64,000 nucleotides of DNA from an uncultured Pseudokineococcus sp. GTDB taxonomy: Bacteria; Actinomycetota; Actinomycetes; Actinomycetales; Quadrisphaeraceae. Shown here in pieces: positions 19,048 through 32,164 of the stretch; position 1 is the stretch's first letter; each line of letters starts with the position of its first letter. The translations under genes were made by a program, and so were the position numbers. The DNA is taken from positions 62,001 through 126,000 of the forward strand of contig NZ_CANMPM010000009.1 of assembly GCF_947499845.1 (NCBI RefSeq), in the 5' to 3' direction. A model generated the notes under the pieces. That model did no database searches and was not told where the DNA came from. It saw only the letters and a list, made by a program, of their open reading frames with translations.

Positions 19048-19136
19048 CGCCGGCGCTCGACGTCGGACGGAGGCCACCCGTCGGCCGTCCACCGCGATGA
19101 GGCGGCGCGGCGCTCCCGGCGGGGACGCGGCCCTGA

Positions 19137-21173
<2,037 letters not shown>

Positions 21174-21200
21174 GCGCGGGAGCCCCCGGCGGCACCCCAC

Positions 21201-21243
21201 CCGACGGCGCGGGCCTGCGGACGACGCGGGCCCGCGCCGTCGG
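21201..21243 (+). terminator. Terminator after amtB-glnK
   Basis: A perfect 15-bp stem (CCGACGGCGCGGGCC at 21201-21215 with its complement at 21229-21243) and a 13-nt loop begin 27 bp after the glnK stop. There is no U tract. It probably limits readthrough into glnD, which has its own ribosome site. Confidence 0.7.
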
Positions 21244-21401
21244 CGCGTCGGGCGTCGAGCACTCCGGGTGACGGTGACCACGCACGGTGCCGCACCGTGC
21301 TCCTCGCCCGCGGGGCCTGCGGGGGCGGCGGCACCACGGCGGCACCACGGGCCAGTCACGACGAGCGACGGGCGGGATCGCCCGGCAGGGACGGAGGGGC
21401 C

Positions 21402-23909
21402 ATGGGAGCCACCGGGAGCGCGACGACCGCACCGGACGGGCCGCGGCGCAGGGACCTGCGGACCGAGCGGCTCGCGCTCGCGGTCCGCGCGGGCCTGGAC
21501 GACCGCACGGCGGGGCCCGCGCGCCGCGAGCGGCTCGCCGGCCTCGTCGACGGCTGGCTCGAGGAGGTGTGGGAGGGCGCCGCGGCCTCCGTCGGCGCGC
21601 GCGCCGGCGCGGGCACGACCGGGGTGGCCCTCGTCGCCGTCGGGAGCCACGCCCGCCGGGAGGCCGGGCCGGCGAGCGACCTCGACCTCGTGCTCCTCCA
21701 CGACGGGCGCACCTGGGCGCCCGAGCAGCTGGCGGAGGTCGCCGACCGGGTCTGGTACCCCGTGTGGGACGCGAGCCTGCGCCTGGACCACTCCGTCCGC
21801 TCCGTGGCGGACTGCCGCCAGGTCGCGGCCGACGACGTCACCGCCGCCGTCGGCCTGCTCGACCTGCGGCCCGTGGCCGGGGACGCGGCCATGGCGCTGC
21901 ACGCCCGCGAGGCGCTGCGTGAGGACTGGCGGCGGGGCGCGCGCCAGCGCCTCCCCGGGCTCCTCGCCTCCACCGCCGAGCGGGCGGCCTCCCACGGCGA
22001 GCTCGCCTACCTCCTCGAGGGGGACCTCAAGGAGGCCCGCGGCGGGCTGCGCGACGCCGTCGTCCTGCAGTCCATCGTCGCGAGCTGGCTGGCCGACGCC
22101 CCCCACGGCAGCTCGGGCGAGGCCCGGCTGCGGCTGCTCGACGTCCGCGACGCGCTGCACGCCGTCACGGGGCGGCCGGGGGAGCGGCTGCTCCTGCACG
22201 AGCAGGACGCGGTCGCCGTGGCCATGGGGCTCGAGGACGCCGACGCGCTGCTCGCCGAGGTGGCCCTCGCCGCGCGCGCCCTCGCGTGGTCCCTCGACGT
22301 CACCGCGCGCCGCGCCACCGGCGCCGCCACCACGCGCCGCGGCTGGCGCCGGCGCCGGCCCGTGCAGCGCGCCGTCGAGGTCGACCTCGTCGAGCACGAG
22401 GGCGAGCTCTGCCTCGGCGCGGCGGCCCGCCCCTCGAGCGACCCGACCCTGGCGCTGCGGGCCGCGGCGGCCGCCGCCAAGGAGGGGCTGCCCCTGTCGC
22501 CCGTCACGGCCGGGCACCTCGCCACGGGGTCCCCGGTGCCGGGGACGCCGTGGCCGGCGCCCGCCCGCACGGCGCTGCTCGAGCTGCTCGGCACGGGGGA
22601 GCGGCAGGTGCCCGTGTGGGAGACCCTCGACCAGGCGGGGCTCGTGACCGCCTGGTTCCCCGAGTGGCGGGCCGTCCGCAACCGGCCCCAGCGCACCGTC
22701 GTCCACCGGCACACCGTCGACCGCCACCTCGTCGAGACGTGCGTGCAGGCCGAGGAGCGGCTGGGGGACGTCGCCCGCCCCGACCTGCTGCTCCTCACCT
22801 GCCTGGTGCACGACCTCGGCAAGACGGCGGGCGCCCGCGACCACAGCGAGGTCGGCGCGCCCCTCGCCGAGGCCGTCGCCCGGCGCACCGGGCTGCCCGA
22901 GGAGGACGTCGCCGTCGTCCGCCGGCTCGTGCGGCACCACCTCGCGCTCGTCGACCTGGCCACGCGGCGCGACCCCGACGACCCGCGCACGGTCGCCGAG
23001 CTCGTGGAGGTCGTCGACGGCCGCGAGGACGTCCTCGACCTGCTGCGCGCGCTCACCGAGGCCGACGCCCGCGCGGCCGGGCCCGCGGCGTGGACGGCGT
23101 GGCGGCGGCGCCTCGTCGACGACCTCGTCGCCCGGGCGCGCTCCGCCCTCCAGGGCCGCGAGCCCCCGGGGCCGGCCCCGCTCACCGCGGCCGAGCGAGG
23201 ACTCGTCGCCGCCGTCCTCCTCGACGGCACGCCGCGGGTCGAGACGAGCCCGCTCCTCGGGCTGCACGGCGTCACCGTCGTCGCCCCCGACCGGCCCGGC
23301 CTCTTCGGCGACGTGGCGGGGCTGCTCGCCGCGCACGGGCTGGCGGTGCGCTCGGCGCTCGTGCGCACCGTCGACGGCGTGGCCGTCGACACGTGGTGGG
23401 TCCACGGCAGCCGCGGCGTGCCCGACCCCGCCGTCCTGCGGACCGAGCTCCTGCGGCTGGGCGCCGGCGACGCCTCCGTGCTGGAGCGCCTCGCGCGGCG
23501 GGACGCCGGCTGGCGCCCCCCGCGCCTGGGCGGCGACGCGGCGCCCCGCGTCCTCGTCGTGCCCGGCGCCTCGGAGGACGCGACGGTCGTCGAGGTGCGG
23601 GCGCCGGACCGCCCGCGGCTGCTGCACCGCCTCGGCAGCGCGCTGCGCGAGGAGGGGGTCGACGTCCGCAGCGCCCACGTCGCGACGCACTCCTCGCGGG
23701 CCGTCGACGTGCTCTACCTGTGCGAGCCCGGCGGCGGCCCGCTGAGCCCCGGCCGCACCGCTCGCGTCGTCGGGGTGCTCACCGACGCCGCCTCCGGCGA
23801 GCCCGCTCCCGCCGGCGCGTCCGCCGGGTCCACCGGCGGGTCCGTCCCCGCGCGCGCGGCCGGGGCCGCCGCCCCGCGGGCGGGCGGGGCGGGCGGGGGC
23901 GGCGGGTAG
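21402..23909 (+). CDS. glnD: [Protein-PII] nucleotidyltransferase/hydrolase GlnD
   Basis: The 835-aa protein shows the full GlnD order. A nucleotidyltransferase domain has [19 protein letters not shown] (about residue 78-96). The HD hydrolase domain has [19 protein letters not shown] (about 470) and HH near 510. Two C-terminal ACT domains follow ([20 protein letters not shown] and [17 protein letters not shown]). It adds and removes a nucleotide on PII in response to glutamine. The ATG at 21402 has GGAGGGG upstream. The last 45 residues are a Gly/Ala/Ser tail of low complexity. Confidence 0.94.
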   Translation: MGATGSATTAPDGPRRRDLRTERLALAVRAGLDDRTAGPARRERLAGLVDGWLEEVWEGAAASVGARAGAGTTGVALVAVGSHARREAGPASDLDLVLLHDGRTWAPEQLAEVADRVWYPVWDASLRLDHSVRSVADCRQVAADDVTAAVGLLDLRPVAGDAAMALHAREALREDWRRGARQRLPGLLASTAERAASHGELAYLLEGDLKEARGGLRDAVVLQSIVASWLADAPHGSSGEARLRLLDVRDALHAVTGRPGERLLLHEQDAVAVAMGLEDADALLAEVALAARALAWSLDVTARRATGAATTRRGWRRRRPVQRAVEVDLVEHEGELCLGAAARPSSDPTLALRAAAAAAKEGLPLSPVTAGHLATGSPVPGTPWPAPARTALLELLGTGERQVPVWETLDQAGLVTAWFPEWRAVRNRPQRTVVHRHTVDRHLVETCVQAEERLGDVARPDLLLLTCLVHDLGKTAGARDHSEVGAPLAEAVARRTGLPEEDVAVVRRLVRHHLALVDLATRRDPDDPRTVAELVEVVDGREDVLDLLRALTEADARAAGPAAWTAWRRRLVDDLVARARSALQGREPPGPAPLTAAERGLVAAVLLDGTPRVETSPLLGLHGVTVVAPDRPGLFGDVAGLLAAHGLAVRSALVRTVDGVAVDTWWVHGSRGVPDPAVLRTELLRLGAGDASVLERLARRDAGWRPPRLGGDAAPRVLVVPGASEDATVVEVRAPDRPRLLHRLGSALREEGVDVRSAHVATHSSRAVDVLYLCEPGGGPLSPGRTARVVGVLTDAASGEPAPAGASAGSTGGSVPARAAGAAAPRAGGAGGGGG

Positions 23910-23912
23910 CCT
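23907..23912 (+). promoter_or_regulatory. -10-like box TAGCCT, 6 nt before ffh start
   Basis: TAGCCT overlaps the glnD stop codon (TAG) and is followed by 6 nt and the ffh GTG. No ribosome site is visible. It is a candidate promoter for a leaderless ffh transcript. Confidence 0.45.
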
Positions 23913-23918
23913 CGGCGC

Positions 23919-25517
23919 GTGTTCTCCTCCCTCTCCGACCGGCTGTCGGCGACCTTCAAGGGCCTGCGCGGCAAGGGCCGCCTGTCCGAGGCCGACGTCG
24001 ACGCCACCGTCCGCGAGATCCGCCGGGCGCTGCTCGACGCCGACGTCGCCCTGCCCGTGGTGCGCCAGTTCGCCGCCTCGGTGCGCGAGCGGGCGCTGTC
24101 GGCGGAGGTCTCGGGCGCGCTGAACCCGGCGCAGCAGGTCGTCAAGATCGTCCACGAGGAGCTCGTGGGCGTCCTCGGCGGGCAGACGCGGCGCCTGCGC
24201 TTCGCCAAGAACCCCCCGACGGTCATCATGCTCGCGGGCCTGCAGGGCGCCGGGAAGACGACGCTGGCCGGCAAGCTCGGCCGGTGGCTGCGCGAGCAGG
24301 GCCACGCGCCGCTGCTCGTGGCCGCGGACCTCCAGCGGCCCAACGCCGTCACCCAGCTGCAGGTCGTGGGCGAGCGGGCGGGCGTCGCCGTCTTCGCGCC
24401 CGAGCCGGGCAACGGCGTGGGCGACCCGGTGGACGTGGCCCGCCGCGGCGTCGCCGCCGCGCGCGAGCGCCAGCACGACGTCGTCGTCGTCGACACGGCC
24501 GGCCGTCTCGGCGTCGACGCCGAGATGATGCAGCAGGCCGCCGACATCCGCGCCGCCACGGAGCCCGACGAGGTGCTCTTCGTCGTCGACGCGATGATCG
24601 GCCAGGACGCCGTCGTGACGGCGCAGGCCTTCCTCGACGGCGTCGACCTCACGGGCGTCGTGCTGTCGAAGCTCGACGGCGACGCCCGAGGCGGCGCGGC
24701 CCTGTCGGTCGCCTCGGTGACGGGCCGGCCCGTCATGTTCGCCTCGACGGGCGAGGGGCTGGGGGACTTCGAGGTCTTCCACCCCGACCGGATGGCCTCG
24801 CGCATCCTCGACATGGGCGACGTCCTCACGCTCATCGAGCAGGCGGAGAAGGCCTTCGACGCCGAGCAGGCGCAGGACCTCGCCACCCGCTTCGCGAGCG
24901 GCGAGGACTTCACGCTCGACGACTTCCTCACCCAGATGCAGGGCCTGCGCAACATGGGCTCGATCAAGAAGATGCTCGGGATGCTCCCCGGCATGGGCGA
25001 GCTGCGCGAGCAGCTCGAGAGCTTCGACGAGCGCGAGATCGACCGCATCGAGGCGATCGTCCGCTCGATGACGCCGCTCGAGCGGCGCTCGCCCAAGGTG
25101 CTCAACGGCTCGCGCCGCGCGCGCATCGCCAAGGGGTCGGGCCGCACCGTCACCGACGTCAACCAGCTCCTCGACCGCTTCGCCGACGCGCAGAAGATGA
25201 TGCGCTCGATGCGCAAGGGCGGCGGGATGCCCGGCATGGGCGGCCTCCCCGGCATGGGCGGCGGTCGCGGCGGCCCCGGTGGGGGGATGCCAGGCCTGCC
25301 CGGCGGGGGCAAGAAGTCCCGGGGCCGGACAGCGCCGCCGCCGAAGAAGGGCAAGGCGAAGTCCGGCAACCCCGCCAAGCGCGCGCAGCAGCAGCAGGCG
25401 GCCCCGGCCCGCAGCGCGCAGGCGCCCGGGTCCTCCTTCGGCCTCGGCCAGCAGGGCCAGCAGATGCCCGAGGACCTCGAGCTGCCGCCCGGCTTCGAGA
25501 AGTTCCTCGGCCGGTAG
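23919..25517 (+). CDS. ffh: Signal recognition particle protein Ffh
   Basis: The 532-aa protein has an N domain starting FSSLSDRLSATFKGLRGKG, and a G domain with GLQGAGKTT (about 107-115), DLQRPNAVTQL, DTAGRLGVD and SKLDGDARGG. The methionine-rich M domain (about 320-430) includes the RNA-binding GSGRTVTDVNQLL. The long Gly/Met/Lys/Gln-rich tail is usual for actinobacterial Ffh. It binds signal sequences and 4.5S RNA and docks at FtsY. The 4.5S RNA gene was not found in this window. Confidence 0.96.
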   Translation: MFSSLSDRLSATFKGLRGKGRLSEADVDATVREIRRALLDADVALPVVRQFAASVRERALSAEVSGALNPAQQVVKIVHEELVGVLGGQTRRLRFAKNPPTVIMLAGLQGAGKTTLAGKLGRWLREQGHAPLLVAADLQRPNAVTQLQVVGERAGVAVFAPEPGNGVGDPVDVARRGVAAARERQHDVVVVDTAGRLGVDAEMMQQAADIRAATEPDEVLFVVDAMIGQDAVVTAQAFLDGVDLTGVVLSKLDGDARGGAALSVASVTGRPVMFASTGEGLGDFEVFHPDRMASRILDMGDVLTLIEQAEKAFDAEQAQDLATRFASGEDFTLDDFLTQMQGLRNMGSIKKMLGMLPGMGELREQLESFDEREIDRIEAIVRSMTPLERRSPKVLNGSRRARIAKGSGRTVTDVNQLLDRFADAQKMMRSMRKGGGMPGMGGLPGMGGGRGGPGGGMPGLPGGGKKSRGRTAPPPKKGKAKSGNPAKRAQQQQAAPARSAQAPGSSFGLGQQGQQMPEDLELPPGFEKFLGR

Positions 25518-25524
25518 CGCCGCC

Positions 25525-26649
25525 GTGGGGCAGGTGCTGCACCTGACCGGCCGGGTCCTGCACGGTCCCGGCACGGGGTCCGACGAGGACGCCGTGCAGG
25601 GCCTGTGGGTGCTCGACGGGCGGGTCAGCACGTCGCCGCCCGCGGGGGACCACGACGTCACCGCGCTCGAGGGGTGGGTCGTCCCCGGGCTCGTCGACGC
25701 GCACTGCCACATCGGCCTCGGCGCGGGCGGCGAGGTCGACCGGGCCACGGCCGAGGAGCAGGCGCGCACCGACCGCGACGCCGGGACGCTGCTCGTGCGC
25801 GACGCCGGGTCCCCGGCCGACACGCGGTGGGTGCAGCAGCGGGAGGACCTGCCCCGGCTCGTGCGGGCGGGCCGCCACGTCGCCCGCACGCGCCGCTACC
25901 TGCGCGGCTTCGCCGAGGAGGTCGAGCCGCCGCAGCTCGTCGACGAGGTGCGCCGCCAGGCGCGCCGCGGCGACGGCTGGGTCAAGGTCGTCGGCGACTG
26001 GATCGACCGCGAGGCCGGCGACCTCGCCCCCTGCTGGTCGCGGGAGGACCTCGCGGCGGCGGCCGCGGCCGCCCACGCCGAGGGGGCGCGCATCACGGCG
26101 CACGTCTTCGGCGCGGAGGCGCTGGCCGACGTCCTGGCCGCGGGCTTCGACGGGGTGGAGCACGCGACGGCGATGGGGCCGGACGACGTGACGCTCATGG
26201 CCGAGCGGGGGACCGCCGTCGTGCCGACGCTCGTCAACATCGGCACCTTCCCCGACATCGCGGCACGGGGCGAGGGCAAGTTCCCCCGGTACGCGGCCCA
26301 CATGCGGCGGCTGCACGCGCGCCGCCGCGAGGCGGTCGCGCTGGCCCACGAGGCGGGCGTCCCGCTCTTCGCAGGCACCGACGCCGGCGGCACGCTGCCG
26401 CACGGGATCCTCGCCGACGAGGTGGCCGAGATGGCGGCCGCCGGGCTCGGCCCCGCGGCCGCGCTCGACGCGGCGTGCTGGTCGGCGCGGCGGTGGCTCG
26501 GCCACCCGGCCCTGGAGGAGGGCGCGAGCGCCGACCTCCTCGTGCTGCCCGAGGACCCGCGGCGCGACGTCGCCGTGCTCGCCGCGCCGTCCGCCGTCGT
26601 CCTGCGCGGGCGGCAGGTCGCCCGGGCCGGACGGCGTCTGGCACACTAG
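25525..26649 (+). CDS. Amidohydrolase family protein
   Basis: The 374-aa protein belongs to the metal-dependent amidohydrolase superfamily (imidazolonepropionase/prolidase-like branch). [10 protein letters not shown] carries the HxH metal motif (about 53-62). [11 protein letters not shown] and GVEHAT supply further His ligands, and AGTDAGG the catalytic Asp. The C-terminal [10 protein letters not shown] is the usual beta-sandwich return. The substrate is unknown. It starts with GTG 7 bp after ffh, with no clear ribosome site. It separates ffh from the rpsP operon, a placement I believe is shared by some relatives. Confidence 0.85.
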   Translation: MGQVLHLTGRVLHGPGTGSDEDAVQGLWVLDGRVSTSPPAGDHDVTALEGWVVPGLVDAHCHIGLGAGGEVDRATAEEQARTDRDAGTLLVRDAGSPADTRWVQQREDLPRLVRAGRHVARTRRYLRGFAEEVEPPQLVDEVRRQARRGDGWVKVVGDWIDREAGDLAPCWSREDLAAAAAAAHAEGARITAHVFGAEALADVLAAGFDGVEHATAMGPDDVTLMAERGTAVVPTLVNIGTFPDIAARGEGKFPRYAAHMRRLHARRREAVALAHEAGVPLFAGTDAGGTLPHGILADEVAEMAAAGLGPAAALDAACWSARRWLGHPALEEGASADLLVLPEDPRRDVAVLAAPSAVVLRGRQVARAGRRLAH

Positions 26650-26776
26650 CCCGCTGTACCGGGCGCCGAGGGACCCTCTCACCCGCGGCGCGCGAGTCCT
26701 GCAGCACCGACGCCCCGGCGGGCCCCACGCCGGGCGGGCGCGCTCACCCCAGACGAACCAGGAGAACCCCTCCACC

Positions 26777-27220
26777 GTGGCAGTCAAGATCCGTCTCAAG
26801 CGCCTGGGCAAGATCCGGGCCCCGTACTACCGCGTCGTCGTCGCCGACTCGCGCACCAAGCGCGACGGCCGCGCGATCGAGAAGATCGGGAAGTACCACC
26901 CGACCCAGGAGCCCTCGTTCATCGAGATCGACTCCGAGCGCGCCCAGTACTGGCTCGGCGTCGGCGCGCAGCCGACCGAGCAGGTCGCCGCGCTGCTCAA
27001 GATCACGGGCGACTGGCAGAAGTTCAAGGGCCTCCCGGGCGCCGAGGGCACGCTGCGCACGGCCGAGCCCAAGGCGGACCGCCGCGCGGCCTTCGAGGCC
27101 GCGGCCCGCGAGAGCGGCCCGGCCGAGCTCGCCCCGAAGAAGGACGCGACGGCCAAGGGCTCGGGCGAGAAGGCCTCCGAGTCGGCGCCGTCCGAGGACG
27201 CCCCGGTCGCGAAGGCCTGA
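26777..27220 (+). CDS. rpsP: 30S ribosomal protein S16
   Basis: [20 protein letters not shown] and [12 protein letters not shown] identify bS16. The 147-aa length exceeds E. coli S16 (82 aa) because of a C-terminal Ala/Lys/Glu-rich extension typical of actinobacteria. GGAGAA before the GTG start acts as ribosome site. It opens the rpsP-khpA-rimM-trmD cluster. Confidence 0.96.
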   Translation: MAVKIRLKRLGKIRAPYYRVVVADSRTKRDGRAIEKIGKYHPTQEPSFIEIDSERAQYWLGVGAQPTEQVAALLKITGDWQKFKGLPGAEGTLRTAEPKADRRAAFEAAARESGPAELAPKKDATAKGSGEKASESAPSEDAPVAKA

Positions 27221-27221
27221 C

Positions 27222-27467
27222 GTGCTCGCCGACGCCCTCGAGCACCTCGTCCGCGGCATCGTGGACAACCCCGACGACGTGCGGGTCACCGACCGCCCGG
27301 TGCGGCGCGGGACGGTGCTCGAGGTGCGGGTGCACCCCGACGACCTGGGCCGCGTGATCGGCCGGTCGGGGCGCACGGCCACCTCGCTGCGGACCGTCCT
27401 CTCCGCGCTCTCGCGCGGGGAGGGCCCGGTGCGCGTCGACGTCGTCGACGTCGACCGCGCTCGCTGA
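27222..27467 (+). CDS. khpA: KH-domain RNA-binding protein KhpA
   Basis: The 81-aa protein contains a KH motif: VHPDDLGRVIGRSGRTATSL, with the GxxG loop GRSG. KhpA proteins between rpsP and rimM bind RNA, often with KhpB, and affect cell division and sRNA biology. It begins with GTG one base after the rpsP stop. The start LADALEHLVRGIVDNPDDV is the family N terminus. Confidence 0.93.
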   Translation: MLADALEHLVRGIVDNPDDVRVTDRPVRRGTVLEVRVHPDDLGRVIGRSGRTATSLRTVLSALSRGEGPVRVDVVDVDRAR

Positions 27468-27510
27468 CCCGCCGGACCACCGGCGCGGTCGTCGCAGCAC
27501 CGCAGCACCT

Positions 27511-27549
27511 GGCGCGAGCCCCTCCCGCACGGCGGGCGGGGCTCGCGCC
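27511..27549 (+). terminator. Terminator between khpA and rimM
   Basis: A perfect 12-bp outer stem (GGCGCGAGCCCC and its complement) encloses a second 5-bp stem (CCCGC/GCGGG) with a 3-nt loop, separated by one mismatch. It starts 43 bp after the khpA stop. It would split this otherwise conserved operon, so rimM probably has its own promoter. Confidence 0.75.
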
Positions 27550-27640
27550 GTCTGCGGCCCCGGGTCCCCGGTCGCAGCCGAACGACACCACCCGCACGTC
27601 CCACCCGGGCCGCCCGCCGGCCCCGACCCCGAGGAGCGCC

Positions 27641-28255
27641 GTGGAGCTCGTCGTCGCCCGCGCCGGCCGCCCGCACGGGCTGCGCGGCGAGGTCGCCCTG
27701 GAGGTCCGCACCGACGACCCGGGCCGCCGGCTCGCCGTCGGCGCCCGCCTGCGCACGGACCCCGACGTCGGGGTGCTGACGATCGCGAGCTCCCGCGAGC
27801 ACCAGGGGCGGCCGCTCGTGGTCTTCGCCGAGGTCGCCGACCGCACCGCCGCGGAGGAGCTGCGCGGCGTCCTGCTGCTCGTCGACGTCGACCCCGACGA
27901 CCCGGCCGAGGTCGAGGAGGACGCCTGGCACCGCGACCAGCTCGTCGGCCTGCGGGCGACCACGGTCGACGGGCGCGACGTCGGCGAGGTCGTCGGCCTC
28001 GAGCACCTGCCCGCCCAGGACGCGCTCGTCCTGCGGCAGCCCTCCGGCGCCACCGCCCTCGTCCCCTTCGTCCGGTCGATCGTCCCGGAGGTCGACGTCC
28101 CCGGGGGCCGGGTCGTGCTGGACCCGCCCGGCGGCCTCCTGGAGGCCGTGCCCGCGGAGGACGACGAGGCGGCGGACGACGGGGCTGAGGGCGACGGGCA
28201 GGGAGAGGACGCCGGGGGAGCGGGCGCCGAGGGACCCGCTGCGGCGGACCGCTGA
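27641..28255 (+). CDS. rimM: Ribosome maturation factor RimM
   Basis: The 204-aa protein starts [17 protein letters not shown], the RimM N-terminal motif, and has the PRC-barrel region with WHRDQLVGL and [14 protein letters not shown]. It assists 30S head assembly with S19. The last 35 residues are an acidic Ala/Glu/Asp/Gly tail. GTG start with GAGGAG just upstream. trmD follows after 1 bp. Confidence 0.94.
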   Translation: MELVVARAGRPHGLRGEVALEVRTDDPGRRLAVGARLRTDPDVGVLTIASSREHQGRPLVVFAEVADRTAAEELRGVLLLVDVDPDDPAEVEEDAWHRDQLVGLRATTVDGRDVGEVVGLEHLPAQDALVLRQPSGATALVPFVRSIVPEVDVPGGRVVLDPPGGLLEAVPAEDDEAADDGAEGDGQGEDAGGAGAEGPAAADR

Positions 28256-28256
28256 C

Positions 28257-29069
28257 GTGCGCGTCGACGTCGTCACGATCTTCCCCGACTACCTCGCCCC
28301 GCTGCAGCTGTCCCTCATCGGCCGCGCGCAGCGGCTCGGGCTGCTCGACCTGCACGTGCACGACCTGCGCGGGTGGACCGAGGACCGCCACCGCACCGTC
28401 GACGACACCCCGGCGGGCGGCGGCGCGGGCATGGTCATGCTCCCGGAGCCGTGGGGCCGCGCCCTCGACGCGGTGCACCGGGGCGAGGGCCCGGACGGCC
28501 CCGTCGGCGCCCTCCCGCCCGAGGGTGACGGCGCGGAGCCGCCCCTGCTGCTCGTGCCCAGCCCGTCCGGCAGCCCGCTCGACCAGGCGACGGCGCACGC
28601 GCTGGCCGCCGAGCCGCGGCTGGTCGTCGCCTGCGGGCGGTACGAGGGGATCGACGAGCGCGTCCTCGTCGACGCCGCGCAGCGGTACCGCGTGCAGCCC
28701 TTCAGCCTCGGCGACTACGTCCTCAACGGCGGCGAGGTCGCGGCCCTCGCGCTCGTCGAGGCCGTCGGCCGGCTCCTGCCGGGCGTCGTCGGCAACCCGG
28801 ACTCGCTCCTCGAGGAGTCCCACGAGCAGGGGCTGCTCGAGCACCCCGTCTACACGCGCCCGCCGCGGTGGCGCGACCTCGACGTGCCGGACGTGCTCCT
28901 GTCCGGCCACCACGGCCAGGTCGCCCGGTGGCGCCGCGAGCAGGGGCTGCGCCGCACGGCGCGCCGCCGCCCCGACCTCCTGGCGGCGCTCGTGGCGCGG
29001 GACCCGGCGGCGCTCGACGCCGCCGACCTCGCCGTCCTCGCCGAGGAGGGCTGGACGCCCGGGAGCTGA
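28257..29069 (+). CDS. trmD: tRNA (guanine-N1-)-methyltransferase TrmD
   Basis: The 270-aa SPOUT methyltransferase has VTIFPDY at the N terminus, the [13 protein letters not shown] loop, and the trefoil-knot motifs [11 protein letters not shown] and [16 protein letters not shown]. It methylates G37 of tRNAs at the N1 position, preventing frameshifts. An insert near residues 80-98 ([16 protein letters not shown]) is absent from E. coli TrmD. Confidence 0.96.
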   Translation: MRVDVVTIFPDYLAPLQLSLIGRAQRLGLLDLHVHDLRGWTEDRHRTVDDTPAGGGAGMVMLPEPWGRALDAVHRGEGPDGPVGALPPEGDGAEPPLLLVPSPSGSPLDQATAHALAAEPRLVVACGRYEGIDERVLVDAAQRYRVQPFSLGDYVLNGGEVAALALVEAVGRLLPGVVGNPDSLLEESHEQGLLEHPVYTRPPRWRDLDVPDVLLSGHHGQVARWRREQGLRRTARRRPDLLAALVARDPAALDAADLAVLAEEGWTPGS

Positions 29070-29081
29070 GCCGCCGCCCTC

Positions 29082-29123
29082 CGACATCGGGGCGCCGAGG
29101 TCGGGGCGCCGACGTCGGGGCGC
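29082..29123 (+). repeat. 14-bp tandem repeat, 3 copies, between trmD and rplS
   Basis: Units CGACATCGGGGCGC, CGAGGTCGGGGCGC and CGACGTCGGGGCGC follow directly after the trmD stop. They lie about 210 bp before rplS. No function is evident. The 264-bp gap also has TGGCAGACTGG at about 29156, a possible -10 element for rplS. Confidence 0.7.
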
Positions 29124-29333
29124 CCGCCCAGCCGGTCGGCGGGGCGGCCGGGCTGTGGCAGACTGGCCCGCCGAGCCGGACGACGGGCCCGCCCCTGCCG
29201 CAGGGGGCGAGCGGAGCCCGGAGGAGACCGGCGCGAGCCGCCCGGCGGCTCGGACCACCACGAGGACGACGGGGCGCGGCCCCGCCACGAGTGCGCGACC
29301 GGCCTGCGGCGGTGCGCGGGAGAGCAGCAGACG

Positions 29334-29690
29334 ATGCAGACACTGGACGGGCTCGACGCAGCCTCGATGCGCGACGACATCCCCGAGTTCCGGCCCGGCG
29401 ACACCGTCAAGGTGCACGTCAAGGTCATCGAGGGCACCCGCTCGCGCGTGCAGCTGTTCCAGGGCGTCGTGCTGCGCCGCCAGGGCGACGGCGTCCGCGA
29501 GACCTTCACGGCCCGCAAGGTGAGCTTCGGCGTCGGCGTGGAGCGCACCTTCCCGGTGCACACCCCCGCCATCGAGCGGATCGAGGTCGTCACCCGCGGC
29601 GACGTCCGCCGGGCGAAGCTGTACTACCTGCGCGAGCTGCGCGGCAAGGCCGCCAAGATCAAGGAGAAGCGCGAGCCCGTCTCGCGCTGA
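29334..29690 (+). CDS. rplS: 50S ribosomal protein L19
   Basis: The 118-aa protein matches bL19: [52 protein letters not shown] and [14 protein letters not shown]. It sits at the subunit interface. ATG start. A 264-bp gap separates it from trmD, so it may be transcribed separately. Confidence 0.96.
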   Translation: MQTLDGLDAASMRDDIPEFRPGDTVKVHVKVIEGTRSRVQLFQGVVLRRQGDGVRETFTARKVSFGVGVERTFPVHTPAIERIEVVTRGDVRRAKLYYLRELRGKAAKIKEKREPVSR

Positions 29691-29969
29691 CCCGGCCGGC
29701 CGCACGGCCGCGCCCGCGCCACGCCCCCGTCCGCACGGTCCTCCCGACCGTCGCGGGCGGGGGCGTCGTCGTCCGCGCCCGTCCCGCGGCCGCCCGTCGT
29801 CGTCCCCCGCCCGGGGGCGCCCGGGCGCGCCACCGGCGCGGGCCGGGCCCGGGGGGTGCGAGGCTGGGCCGTCGGGGCGGCCGGAGCCGGCCCGGTCGAG
29901 GGCGGTCCGCCGGTGCGGGCGGCGGGGGACGTGACGGGGCCGCGAGGGCCACGAGGGTGGAGGACGTGC

Positions 29970-30794
29970 GTGAGCAGCGCAGAGGGCGGGCCCGTGGACG
30001 GTCGGGGCGACGAGAGGCCCGTGGCGGGCGGAGCGCCGCCCGCCGAGGAGGAGCCGCGCCGCGGCGGCGGCCTGACGGGCGCGCTGCGCGAGGTCGTCGT
30101 CGTGGTCGTCACCGCGCTCGTGCTCTCGCTGCTCATCAAGACCTTCCTCGTGCAGGCGTTCTACATCCCCTCGGAGTCGATGCAGCCGACCCTCGAGGTG
30201 GGCGACCGCGTCCTCGTCAGCCGGCTGACGCCGGGCCCGTTCGAGCTCGAGCGCGGCGACGTCGTCGTCTTCACCGACCCCGGCGGGTGGCTCGACCAGG
30301 CGCCCGCCCCCGACCGGACGCCGGTCGGCGCGGCCGTCGCGGACGTCCTGTCCTTCGTCGGCGTCCTGCCGGAGGACTCGGGCGACCACCTCATCAAGCG
30401 GGTGATCGGCCTGCCGGGCGACACCGTCTCCGCCGACGGCACGGGGGAGCTCGTCGTCAACGGCGAGCCCGTCGAGGAGCGCTACGTCTACCCCGGCGAC
30501 CTGCCCAGCGCGGAGGCCTTCTCCGTCGTCGTCCCCGAGGGACGCATCTGGGTCATGGGGGACCACCGCTCCGACTCCCTCGACAGCCGCGCCCACACCC
30601 AGCTCGAGGGCGGGGGCACCGTGCCGCTGGACGACGTCGTGGGCCGCGCCGTGCTCCTCGTGTGGCCGCTCGACCGGTGGGACTGGCTCGGCCAGGGCGA
30701 GGACGCCTTCCGGCGCGTGCCCCCGCCCGCCGCGAGCGGGACCGGCGTCGAGCAGGGCGGGGCGACGCCGACGGCTCCGGTCGCCGGCTCGTGA
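29970..30794 (+). CDS. lepB: Signal peptidase I
   Basis: The 274-aa protein has a cytoplasmic N terminus of about 35 residues, one membrane segment ([20 protein letters not shown]), then the catalytic domain. SESMQPTL carries the nucleophilic Ser; KRVIGLPGD the general-base Lys; [11 protein letters not shown] is box E. It removes signal peptides from exported proteins. The GTG at 29970 follows GGTGGAGG; a longer frame from 29856 lacks such support. The last 30 residues are Pro/Ala/Gly-rich. It overlaps rnhB by 4 bp. Confidence 0.94.
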   Translation: MSSAEGGPVDGRGDERPVAGGAPPAEEEPRRGGGLTGALREVVVVVVTALVLSLLIKTFLVQAFYIPSESMQPTLEVGDRVLVSRLTPGPFELERGDVVVFTDPGGWLDQAPAPDRTPVGAAVADVLSFVGVLPEDSGDHLIKRVIGLPGDTVSADGTGELVVNGEPVEERYVYPGDLPSAEAFSVVVPEGRIWVMGDHRSDSLDSRAHTQLEGGGTVPLDDVVGRAVLLVWPLDRWDWLGQGEDAFRRVPPPAASGTGVEQGGATPTAPVAGS

Positions 30795-31666
30795 GCGAGG
30801 CCGGCGCGGCCCCGGGCCGCCCTGCGGCGCAGCGCCCTGCGCCCTCGCGGGGCGGTGCCCCCTCGCGGGGCGGGGGGACCCGGGGGGCGACCCCCACGCT
30901 GCGGGCCGAGCGCGCGCTCCTGCGCGAGGGCCACCTCCTCGTGGCCGGGGTCGACGAGGTGGGCCGCGGCGCCCTTGCCGGCCCCGTGAGCGTCGGCGTC
31001 GCCGTCGTGGACGCGGCCACGCGGACGGCCCCGGCCGGGCTGCGGGACTCCAAGCTCCTCGCCCCCGAGGCGCGCGAGGCCCTCGCCCCGCGCCTGCGCC
31101 GCTGGGCGCCCGCGCACGCCGTCGGGCACGCCAGCGCGGGGGAGGTCGACGCCCTGGGCATCGTGCGCGCGCTGCGGCTGGCCGGGCGGCGGGCGCTCGA
31201 GCAGCTGGGCGTCGTCCCGGACGTCGTGCTGCTCGACGGCTCGCACGACTGGCTGTCGACCCCCGTGCCCCGCGGCGGCGCCCGGACCGACCCGTGGCTC
31301 GTGCGCACGCAGGTCAAGGCCGACCTGCGCTGCGCGGCCGTGGCCGCCGCCAGCGTCCTCGCCAAGACCGAGCGCGACGCGCTGCTGCGCGACCTCGGCG
31401 CCCGCGACGAGCGCTACGGCTGGTCGGGCAACAAGGGCTACTCGGCCCCCGACCACCTGGCCGCGCTGCGGCGCCACGGGCCCTGCGTCCACCACCGGCG
31501 CAGCTGGCGGCTGCCGGGGTGCCAGCCCGCGCCCGCCGTCGCGGCCGCCCTCGCGGAGCTGCCGCTGCAGGCGCCCGCCGGTCGGGACCGGCCCCCGGCG
31601 TCGGGCAGGATGGACGGCGACCTGCCGGTGGCGGTGCCGGCCCCGAGCGCGCGGAAGGGCCCATGA
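30791..31666 (+). CDS. rnhB: Ribonuclease HII
   Basis: The 291-aa protein holds the RNase HII acids: [15 protein letters not shown] (Asp, Glu), [11 protein letters not shown] (Asp) and [18 protein letters not shown] (Asp). [18 protein letters not shown] is also conserved. It nicks RNA-DNA hybrids and single ribonucleotides in DNA. About 38 Arg/Gly/Pro-rich residues precede the domain and about 45 follow, so it is longer than E. coli RnhB (198 aa). The start overlaps lepB (GTGA), the stop overlaps the next gene (ATGA). Confidence 0.94.
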   Translation: MSEAGAAPGRPAAQRPAPSRGGAPSRGGGTRGATPTLRAERALLREGHLLVAGVDEVGRGALAGPVSVGVAVVDAATRTAPAGLRDSKLLAPEAREALAPRLRRWAPAHAVGHASAGEVDALGIVRALRLAGRRALEQLGVVPDVVLLDGSHDWLSTPVPRGGARTDPWLVRTQVKADLRCAAVAAASVLAKTERDALLRDLGARDERYGWSGNKGYSAPDHLAALRRHGPCVHHRRSWRLPGCQPAPAVAAALAELPLQAPAGRDRPPASGRMDGDLPVAVPAPSARKGP

Positions 31667-31971
31667 GCGCTGAGGACCTCGAGGACTACGAGACCGAGAT
31701 GGAGCTCGCGCTCTACCGGGAGTACCGCGACGTCGTGGGCCTGTTCGCCTACGTCGTCGAGACGGAGCGCCGCTTCTACCTCGCCAACTCCGTGGACCTC
31801 GTGCCGCGCAGCACCGACGGCGAGGTCTGGTTCGAGCTGACGCTCACCGACGCGTGGGTGTGGGACGTCTACCGGTCGGCGCGCTTCGTCAAGCAGGTGC
31901 GCGTCGTCACCTTCAAGGACGTCAACGTCGAGGAGCTGGCGAAGTCCGACCTCACCGTCCCGGAGACGTGA
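31663..31971 (+). CDS. DUF2469 family protein
   Basis: This 102-aa acidic protein ([20 protein letters not shown]) is the small conserved actinobacterial DUF2469 protein that always sits beside rnhB. It contains [20 protein letters not shown] and [16 protein letters not shown]. Its function is unknown to me. Overlap of 4 bp with rnhB and lack of signal or membrane segments suggest a cytoplasmic partner in the same unit. Confidence 0.92.
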   Translation: MSAEDLEDYETEMELALYREYRDVVGLFAYVVETERRFYLANSVDLVPRSTDGEVWFELTLTDAWVWDVYRSARFVKQVRVVTFKDVNVEELAKSDLTVPET

Positions 31972-32164
31972 CGACCGGCTGAGCCGCCGGCTGCGCCCCG
32001 CCGGCCCCGCCCCGCCGCCCGCGCCGGGTCGACCCCCGCGCGCGGCCCGCCGCGCGTCCGCCCGGTGCGCACAGCCCCCGGCCGGGCCCCGCCCTCCACA
32101 GCCGAGGCCGCCCCCGACCGCCGCCGGCCCGCGCCGCGCACGCTGCGGCGCGGAGGTGGTTCTC

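Noticed and set aside
21297-21401. Upstream GTG start for glnD
   Set aside because: The ATG at 21402 has a GGAGGGG ribosome site, and the extra 35 residues are low-complexity.
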